Positions 11,085 through 20,100 of a stretch of 64,000 nt of DNA are shown in pieces. Source of the stretch: Symsagittifera roscoffensis (lineage: Eukaryota > Xenacoelomorpha > Acoela > Convolutidae). Each line of letters starts with the position of its first letter. The first letter of the stretch is position 1. The stretch spans positions 46,854,101-46,918,100 of the forward strand of contig NC_087063.1 of assembly GCF_963678635.1 (NCBI RefSeq), read 5' to 3'. A model generated the notes under the pieces. It had not been told where the DNA came from. It worked only from the letters and a program-made list of their open reading frames with translations, and searched no databases. A program made the position numbers and the translations under genes.

Positions 11085-11804
11085 TCATGACTGGCCGGAT
11101 GTGTTTGTGTCTTTGCTTATCGTTCTCACCACACCAAATTTGTCCATGGTTCCAGTCTCTCTGTCGGTGTATGCCTCATTCTCCTGGGTCGAACTATTGA
11201 GGCTGACTCGAGATCCAAAGTCAATTTGCTCATCATCGTCCTCTTCTTCCTCCTGGGATTCACCTTCATCTCCTGTACCCACTCCCATGGTGAATGGAAA
11301 GATGTTTCCGAAAACGTTCTTCACTCTTTCTGAAAACGATGAGGACGTTGCCTGTTTCTCCGTCACGCCTGTCATCATGGTGTTGTCTGTGGGAGATCTT
11401 CTAGTTGCCACAATTTCAGTAGAGATGTCGGACAGTTCCGACATCTATTCTCGGTCAGTGTCCCGGTGGAAGTGGCAAAATCTTGGCCTTGCTCTACCGG
11501 GGTAGATTCACTCGCCAGCCTTCTGTTTCCTCTCCCTTCCGGTCCATGCATTTCCTGATTCTCATGCATGGCTTGGTCCGGGTGGACCTCCACCTCTAGC
11601 ATTGCCTTTTGCTCTTCTGAGGATTTTGACTCCTGGTTTCAACCATTCTGCCTGAAACCGTCTCCCCTTTGTCGGTCTGTGTCGGGTTCGTGTTATCCTT
11701 TCCACAAAAGGGTCGTTCATTGTTTTTCTTTGCTTCTCTGGTATGAATTTTCTAGAGCTTTCACTTAGTTTAGGTATCTTTGACTTGTCTAGACTCATTT
11801 TCAA
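11085..11804 (-). pseudogene. Duplicated Gypsy gag N-terminus (orphan fragment)
   Basis: Frames 11,804-11,562, 11,602-11,375 and 11,444-11,085 repeat the gag start of element A, including the acidic 'EEEEDDDEQ' tract. The last frame ends early because an arginine codon (AGA) of copy 1 is TGA here. Gag homology stops at about 10,973 and nothing downstream follows, so this is a stranded 5' fragment with no capsid or pol. Confidence 0.85.
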
Positions 11805-14800
11805 TTTATCACTTCTTACTGCCTATACACTCAATTCGATTGCTATTGTCGTTATAGTTTTACTAATGATAATAATAACACAACGCAATAAATTTCAAAA
11901 ATTTATATTAAGTAGTGACCACGAATCTTTGTATGTTATCAGTGTACAGCGTGTATACAACTTATTCACAATTATCAATTGTTAGTCGTAAGATTTGAGA
12001 ACTAGCACAGTATGATGATATCAGTCAAAATAAAAGATAGTAGATTCACTACCCAATCAAGCACAAAATGCTGATTTAAAACCAGAAATAACAAAATGAG
12101 AATATTTCTATGAAAAGCGTATGTGTATTAAACTTTTAGTCGGTCGCAGTACAATAGTCGAACTTGTATTTTAAAGAAAGAGCTTTCCCTGCTTGGTGCT
12201 GCACCAAACAGACAAAACTTGAAGGCAGTTATTTTCTCAAGTGGGCGTCTATTGCACCCACCGAGTCTTTTGTTACCTATCTGCTTTCGGACTGCCCGAT
12301 CTAGACCTACTAAAATCCTCAGGGCAGTCACTTTTTCTCAAAAACATTTTGGATTTCAATCCACACCAATGAGTTACACACTCTTTTTTAATTTAGACTT
12401 AGTGTCGCGAATATCCGAGTTTGGACCTGTTTTGTTTTGGTCTGGTCTTTTTTGAAAGGCAAGTTACCAGTGCAGTCACTGGTTCCTAGCCTGTCTTTTA
12501 ATAACCTAACACCCCTCACTATTATGTTTTCTTCTGTTTACTTAAGTCCATTATCAAAAATAATAACCCTCCGGGTTGACAAAAAACAGTACCCCTCCGG
12601 ATTGGCAAAAATAGGACCCCTCCGGATTGGCAAAATTGAGACCCCTCCGGATTGGGACCCCTCCGGTTTTGTGAAAACAAGGTCCCTCCGGATTGGGACC
12701 CTCCGAATTAGGAAAAGTTTGGACCCCTCAGGATTGGGATCCCTCCGGTTTTGTAAAAATAGCTTTTCGGAGACTTCCTTGATTTTCAATCTATACCCCT
12801 CCGGATACTTTCTTTGATGCTATTATGCTGTTTGTATCAACTAGGAATGGTATGTGGTCGTTCCCTAGACCCTTCCGGATTGAAGTTAAGCCTCTTATTT
12901 GACAATTCACACTAACGGTGAAGGGTCTTATCGCCAGCCTAATTTCGGCTCGATCAAGGTTTTTTGGTGCCTTCAGCCTTTCACTATTCTTCTATAACAG
13001 CCTAAAACTGCTTTTTTCAACCGTTATCACCTTTTGGTAGGGGTGTAAGCGCTTTCCAAAAAAAATTCTATAAAACGTGAAGGATCTACCCTCCCTAATT
13101 GGTGAATTTGCTAAAAACAATCTCAAAAAAATTTCACGCTTATTTTTTCGAATAATTATTGTTCCTATTAGTAAGTTCAGCTAATTTCTGATCTAATGGT
13201 ACCAAGATCAACTGGATCTGACTAGTCGTTCCAAAGTTATTAACTAAAACGTCTTTTATCTAAATTCAATAATTTTCTCGTTTATAGTTTCCGCCTAGCT
13301 TTTTCCGCAATTCTATTCTTTTCGACCTAAAAATTTTTGATCCGAGCTCAGAAGGTTTATACTCTTCTAGTTCAATGCAAAAACCTGATCTAAAATCCTC
13401 TAGCTGAAAAAGTTTGCGAAAAACTTTGCTATTTGGACCCCTCCGGATTGATGATTCCACTTAATCAAACACCTTAAGTTCGATTTTTCTGTAACCCGGA
13501 AGGTTATCGGCAAACGGTTTTTAAAACCTATCGATTCACTAGTGGACGCTGCCCGAACGACTATTTTTACTGTCCTAACTGAAAAATTTTGAAAAGTTTC
13601 CTTATTCTATAGCGTTTCGTTTTTTCAAAAATCACGAAAATTCAGTATTTGGTACCAAACTAGTTCCAACCACTTCTGAACTAAATTCAAATGGTTCTAC
13701 CTATTATGCGAGCACAGTTTTGATGTAACACACTAATTTAGCGCTTTTTTCTGTTTAAAAAAATCGATATTTCAAAAATCGAGATTTGTGGGGGGACCAA
13801 AATATTGCTATTTTGACCCTAAAAACCGGTCCGCTTACTGTGTTTTTCACTGAAAAACGATATGGGAGTATTAATATAGGCTATATAAGAAATAATACTA
13901 ATACTACTATACCCCTCCGGGTTTGTTCAATATCCGAACTAAGGTGCTGAACTCGGAAATTTAAAGTTCGGTGAAGGGTCACTACAGTGCAGCACTGTCG
14001 AGCCCCCCACAGATTACTATCTTATTTTTTGTACCAAAAGGGATACAAAACTTGTTAACGATACCCAACAGTCGACTGTTGTTGTCGTTGAGCCCCTTCT
14101 TGAGGCTCCTTGTACTGCTTTCCGGATCAGTCTTCTCCCAAGACCCCTCCGGATTGAGCGCAAACCAGCAGACCCTTCCGGATTGAGCGCAAATTAGCTG
14201 ACCCTTCCGGATTGAGCGCAAATTAGCATTAACGTGCTTAAATACTCAAGTGAGCGTACAATACAGGCCTCACAAACGAGCCACAAAATTGATCGTAACG
14301 ATCCTGACTGATATAAATGCCTGTAACAACATTATTTCTATCAACAACAAACGGGGGGGTTGGATCACATCTTGTCTGGGGGGATGATTTCTACTGATTT
14401 TTTAAATTTTTTTTTACTGTTTTTGGTTTTTTCGATTATTTTTTATGTTTTTTGTTTTTCTTGGGTACTATACTACTTTTTGTTTGGTTTCTTGTATATC
14501 TTTAAGTGTTTTTGGTCACGGACCACTCAGGAAATGACGGTTCCGCGAATCACCCCACCCTTCCTGGTTCGTGAATTTCCGGTCTTAACTATGTGAAAAA
14601 GCTATTCACGGTTTTCCTGAAGGCTTCCGCGTTCCGAACTACCCTTCCGCCCGGCGGCTAAGGCCTAATAAGGGCGTTATTATGAGCATCCGCTCGGCGC
14701 GGAGTGCTTGTTAACTGTTCTGCCGTTGATGATGTTAAAAAAGAATAACACCCAGGAACGCCATAAACGCTAGGTTCTAAGACGACTGGCCAACGTCTAA

Positions 14801-16030
14801 ACAGAGCTCTACATGCTTTTCACCGTCTCTACCAAAGCCAGTTCTTTTGGTGGTTTTTCTAACATCGGGTCGACAAAAACGTCACTGTTCTCCGGCTTCG
14901 ACCAGAACGCTCAAATTAACTTGTTTACATGCAAAATTAGTGAGCTCATGGCTGGGTCTCAGTATCCCCAGACCACGAGGTCACTCCTTAAAACAGGGCT
15001 ACTACTATTTGTTATATTACTATTGTTTTTGTTCAGTAGATAAAAATCATCATCTCCGTCGAAGATGAATCAACCCTTTCCCCCAACTCCTAGCTTCTCT
15101 CTTTCCGGAAGGCTGTTTTTCTACCCTTCACCGTTGTTGTGAACGGCTTTGCAACGATTGTAGCGACACAATCGTTGCAACTCGGAGCGGTCTCTGCTAA
15201 CGCTGCTTTTTCTTCGATTCTGATCTTCGATTTTTTCGTAGTTATCTTCGTCGGAACTATTGTTGTTCTGATTTTCTACTGGTTTTCTTCCAAAATGGCG
15301 GTTTCTGCCGTTTCTCAGAAGTGCGACTTCTCAGTTCGAATTTTTAAAATTTCAGAATACCGGAATATCTTGATCTTCACCGTTTGACTAATCGTCCCAA
15401 TAACGTCACTAGTCTCTCAAAACTGTCAATTCCAAAGGTTAGCTGCTAACTATTCGAAATCGCCGAATCTGCATTTTTGTCCATTTTGGTCGAATGTCAC
15501 ATAAAATATCAAACAATACCGGTGTTAATTCAAAGTTTTATGGCATCAGAGTAGCTAAAAAGTCAATTTTTTATAGTCCTTCATCATATGCTGTCTCTGG
15601 GGGCCGAGCCTCCGCTTCCGTTTTTTCCTTGTAACAACGTCGTTATTACTCTCAATTCGTGACACGGGAGGGTACTGCTCAATATTCCTTCGCCACTGAA
15701 GCCTCCCTTCTCACTATTTTCTTTTGCTAAGGGTCTTATCGTGCGTGATCGTCACGATAAGAGGCTTCGTTTTTATATCGTTGTCGTCCGACTGTCTCTC
15801 ACTATTTTCGCTGTTGTTCTGACTTTTTCACCTTTTTCAGTCAATATGGCCGTTTTTTTTGTATTTCTGAGAAATATTCGTTCGACAATCGAAATATTGA
15901 AAATTGAAGTTTTTAGAATATTTCTACCCTCCTTCGCAGCACTTTTTCGTCGTTAAGGCCTTTAATCGTTTTTTCGTGTTTCGCCGGAAGGTTGCGCTGT
16001 GCCAGTCTGGCAGAATGGCACAACATCGCC
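11805..16030 (-). other. Non-coding leader and LTR-like tract, copy 2
   Basis: Near-identical counterpart of 4,908-9,130. It includes the ten-motif CCCTCCGGATTGG array (12,562-12,807) and the three 29-bp repeats (14,142-14,228). No coding region is supported. The short ORFs here are chance frames in repeat DNA. 16,030-16,480 is MsrB upstream DNA without a recognisable promoter motif. Confidence 0.6.
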
Positions 16031-16478
16031 CGTGTTTCTTCTTTAAAAAATTTACCGATTGTCCACTAATTTAATCCAATGAAGCAAACTGCTTCAATTT
16101 CATAGCAGGATAGCTTGCTTTTAAGTTTTAAATCAAATTTTCCCTCATTAGAAATCTGATTTCGTAAGTTTCATCGCTTGAAATCAACTCAGTTCTTTAA
16201 ATTGAAATAAACTCAACGGATTGTCGGCTTTGTTAGTAAAGTATAATAAAAAATTTCAAATAGCTTTGCATGTGATTTTGTTATAATGATTACCCGTTCT
16301 GTTATATTTGTTTTTGTCTGTGTTCTAAGTCTGTGCTTCGTTGAATTAATTTTCATTCATACGAAGATTCCCTTTAACTTGTCTTTTTTTCTTCAGAAAT
16401 TAATGCTATTTAGCAGAGTATTGATTCCTAGCCTTGCTTTTTTTCGATTCCTGAGGTGTGTACCTTCTATTATCCCGC

Positions 16479-16480
16479 AG
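16479..16480 (+). promoter_or_regulatory. Likely 3' splice (or trans-splice) acceptor before MsrB
   Basis: A pyrimidine-rich run ends in ATCCCGCAG at 16,480, 54 bases before the MsrB ATG. It is a strong acceptor in an otherwise non-coding stretch. No partner donor is evident, so either a distant non-coding 5' exon or a spliced leader would be joined here. Use of this site removes the upstream in-frame methionines. Confidence 0.45.
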
Positions 16481-16534
16481 TCTAATTTTTTGAAATACAC
16501 AGCTGCAGCTCTAACGGTTCAAAAAATTTGCAAA

Positions 16535-16954
16535 ATGTCAGACAAGCCCTACAGTGAAATGACTGATGCCGATTGGAAAGCAAAAGGTCTTTCAAAAGAA
16601 GCTATCGCCGTCACAAGGCATGCTGGAACTGAAAGACCGGGCACTTCGCCACTGTATCAACATAAAGAGAGCGGGGTCTATCACTGCGTGTGCTGTGGTA
16701 CTCCGCTATTTAAATCCGCTCATAAGTTTGAATCGAGCTGTGGATGGCCGGCGTTTTACGCAGACAGCTTCGACGCCATGATTGAAAAGGTGGATATGTC
16801 GCATGGCATGAAACGAGTTGAAGTGCTGTGCAAAACGTGTGGAGCTCATTTAGGCCATAAATTCGACGACGCTATGCATCACAACAAAACGGTTCCAGTT
16901 GATACTCGCTACTGCATAAATGGAGTTTCTCTAGAGTTCCAGAAAGCTACTTGA
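16535..16954 (+). CDS. msrB: Methionine-R-sulfoxide reductase B (MsrB)
   Basis: A 139-residue enzyme that reduces the R-epimer of methionine sulfoxide in proteins, using thioredoxin. All family hallmarks are present in one exon. Zinc is bound by C51/C54 ('YHCVCCGTPLF') and C99/C102 ('CKTCGAHLGHKFDD'). The 'ESSCGWPAF' block carries C69, the usual resolving cysteine. The catalytic C127 lies in 'RYCINGVSLEF'. The catalytic position is a cysteine codon, so this is not a selenoprotein. Length matches compact cytosolic or bacterial-like MsrB. The start is the methionine 54 bases after a good splice acceptor. The frame stays open upstream to an ATG at 16,286, with another at 16,403 whose product would be basic, hydrophobic and free of acidic residues, like a mitochondrial presequence. 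The gene lies 165 bp upstream of RNPS1. Confidence 0.96.
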   Translation: MSDKPYSEMTDADWKAKGLSKEAIAVTRHAGTERPGTSPLYQHKESGVYHCVCCGTPLFKSAHKFESSCGWPAFYADSFDAMIEKVDMSHGMKRVEVLCKTCGAHLGHKFDDAMHHNKTVPVDTRYCINGVSLEFQKAT

Positions 16955-16969
16955 ATGTATATACTATGT

Positions 16970-17002
16970 AATAAACTATTTCAATAGTGAGATTTGAATA
17001 AA
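16970..17002 (+). terminator. Polyadenylation signals of MsrB
   Basis: AATAAA occurs at 16,970-16,975, 16 bases after the MsrB stop, and again at 16,997-17,002. Both lie in the short gap before RNPS1. The close spacing gives a very short 3' UTR. Confidence 0.7.
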
Positions 17003-17119
17003 TTAGATTAGGGTGATATAATTTTTATAGTCTCCGGTTTATAGAGGAGATAAACCAGTGTGGTTTCGTGCAATTTGAATGAATTTTTCTGGTAAAATTG
17101 ACAGTTTTAAGATTACTAG

Positions 17120-20100
17120 ATGGCTGTTTCTCCGGGAAGAAAAACGTCCGACAAGAAAGCCAGACGGCAGTCAAGTTCAGATAGCGGAAGCTCATCTGGT
17201 AGCAGTCGCTCCTCCGGGAGTCGCAGCAGTAGTGGATCATCATCCGGATCTAAATCCCCTGAAAAGAAAGAAGTCAGCAAAAATGCCCGAAATGGAACCA
17301 GTGATACGATCGCAAAGAAGCGCAAGAGTGACGGATCACCAGATGAAAAACCCAGACAGAAACGAAAGTCTGTGTCACCTCTGCAGACTAAACTACACAT
17401 CGGAAAACTTACAAAGTAATATCTAGATTGTGAATGGTTTAAGTGGTCTATCACTTATGTAGGTGATTGTTTTTAAAATTGAATCTTAAAAGTTGTCAAC
17501 CCTCAATTTTGACTTTTACCAGTTTTGATTTTTGTTCCGAGCTTTTGAGAAATGGGGAGGAACTTTGTATTTGGGTGTGTTTTAGTTTTTTTATGCAAAA
17601 TCAGCTACCCGAAATAATCATCGGAGAGAGTTGAGTGATACATCATATAAAAGATCTTTCAATCTTGATTCGAACGACAAAAAATGTCAATGAAATTTTC
17701 CCGGTGTCGAGTAAAACCGGTTTGAATTTTTTTCCGTCCTAATTCGATCGAATAACTTTCGTCTTATTTTAATGGCCTAAGAGCTTTACTCGAGTAAAGT
17801 TAGTTTTTTTAAGTATTGTAGCGCCTTTTTAGAATCAAAAATGCAAAAAAAAAATTGAAAAAGTTATAAAAGTTCATTTTACTACAATTTTTACAATTTG
17901 CCTATTTTACTCTGACTGTCGAATATGACTAAGCTCTACTTTTTTTTGTTCAGATCATTTTATCACGCCACGCCGAAAATACGATACTAATTTGAAAAAA
18001 AATGTATTTGTTTAAGGCTGTGCTCGTGTTGAGTTTAATTCAAATTTTTTGTAGGTAAAATTAAGACATAGCGTGTGGCTCGTTAAATACAAAATTGTTC
18101 TCCGAGATTCGAAAGTTGAAAAATTTTACAAAAAAACGTCTGTTTGTTCAGTTTTCAGCTTCCTCTTCAGGAGACATTCCATCAATATTAATAATGATAT
18201 GCTGACCCATCTTTTTTAAGGAGAGCGTACGGCATCTTCGGGATTTTTTTTTGGAAATCATCAGCTTTCGGGATTGTTTTTTTCCCGGTTAATTCCATTC
18301 TTGCTTGTTGCTTGTGCACTTCTTTATTATTATTATTATTATTATTATTATGATTTTATGGATATGCCACTGGAGTGTTCTTTAGTACATGAACCTCCGT
18401 ACCTTCTTCACCGCAATCAGGGAAGTCAGGTAATTCTATCTTACCCATTCTGTGTAGCTTGGCAGAACTGTGACGAAGCCCCTTCTCTTAATTGATTATC
18501 AGTAACAGTGTCATTTTTTTTTTTTTTCTGATTCAGCTCATATTACAATTTATATTGTACTTCTCGTTTTTGCTCTTCTAACTGTTGATTTGGCTAATTT
18601 GAGCGTAATTAGTGCCTCCGACCGATTCAAATTGCTAGCTTCGCCTGCATATTTATCGGCTCGTTCATTTCTTTCTCTACTTCAGTGGATTGGAATCCTC
18701 ATAATAGTCACTTTCTTGGTCTAGCTATCACCAAATATGGATTAGAGTGGTTGCATCTTGGCGAGCAAAGCCACTCTTGAGAGCACTAACAAGAAAGTGA
18801 GTCAAGTCAGTACAAAGAATTATTGATTTTTTATGATGTTGTAGCAGCTAAACGCAACGCCATCGTCTGCGGGATTTTGTGGTGCTAGCTTCGTTTTGAG
18901 TTGATTATTGGTTGCCATCGGTTTTCAGTACTTCATCTTCGTTGGAGACGAAGGTTGATTGGGTTTGTTTTCGCTTTGAGGCGGTACACCTTTCCAATAG
19001 CTTTGAAGGTTTGAGATAATTTTTAACCTAATTGTGATGGATAACATTTCGATAGTTTTTACGACCTTTTCAGTCCTCATCCAGATTGTGGATTTTAACA
19101 CCGTAGGTTTCAATGTGTGGTTTAACTCAGTGTGGTTTCAATGTGTTGTCCAACCTGATGTTGGGTTGTCTGATAGTCGGAACGGTGACTCTGTTGGCAT
19201 TCGACTAGAATATATGTGTGGGTCTTTACCGGCTTCAGTTTGCCTGTGAAGGTCATCAATATTTGACATCTTCACACAAACAGTAATTGTTCTGAGGACT
19301 ATGTTTTGTCGAATTTCGAGGTTGTTCCAGTTTGTATTGCTTTGTGATGGAGCCCAGATTGGTGCTCCATAGTTAAGCCTACTGCGTCCGATGGCCTTGT
19401 ATGTCAGTGTTACTTTGGAACAACCCCAGTTAATGCCAGACAACCTTTTAATGACATTATTCAGCTTTTGTAATTTAACAGTGGTGGTTCTGATGTGTTC
19501 ATTGAAACTAATTAGGCCGTCAAAGACCACGCCCAGCAGTTTGGGTCTTGTTGGGTCTTGACTCAAGCTGAATTAGAATTCTGTGTACTTCAAGCTGAAG
19601 ATGACTTGTCGGCGGAGAGATGGAAACTTCTATTCGTGAGCCAGCTGTCCAGCTCTCCTAGGTTTGATGTGATTTGGCTCTAAAGCTCATCTACCTTCGA
19701 ATTTGAAGTCTATCAGAATTACGTCAACAGCATATGTAACAATCGAAACTCGATCTGGCGGCCGGGAAGCTTGCCCATGTAGATAGTGAAGTGCGTTGGT
19801 GATAATATTCCTTCTGGTGCTCCTTGTTTGAATTGTTTTGACGTTTTAGTCCGATACTCAACATAAGTGAGCCGACCCTGTAAGTATGAAGTTATCCAGC
19901 CTTTGGTACTGTTGGGCACATCCGCTTCCAAAACATCCTTTAGTAGTAGATTGTTATTAGTTATGATGTTGTAGTTGAATGTTTGGCTCTGAAGCGATGT
20001 TGGTGTTCTGCTAGTGGGAAATGCCAAAAGTCATTAAGCAGCAGCCTTTCGATCACCTTAGTAATTGGGGAGAGTAGTGCGATCGGTCGGATACTTTGGG

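Larger units (their letters stand above)
10973..16560. repeat. Large duplication, copy 2 (continues into intact MsrB)
   Basis: This is the counterpart of 4,076-9,662. It differs by scattered substitutions, a nonsense change in gag (TGA at 11,085-11,087) and one extra T in the T-run before the MsrB acceptor. The right boundary is defined by where copy 1 stops matching. Copy 2 itself runs on without break through MsrB into RNPS1, so it is the copy in its original context. Confidence 0.93.

Noticed and set aside
16535-16954. MsrB as a selenoprotein
   Set aside because: The catalytic codon is a cysteine codon (TGC) and there is no in-frame TGA.
18274-18495. ORF with a poly-tyrosine run
   Set aside because: Product of the TTA microsatellite inside an intron.
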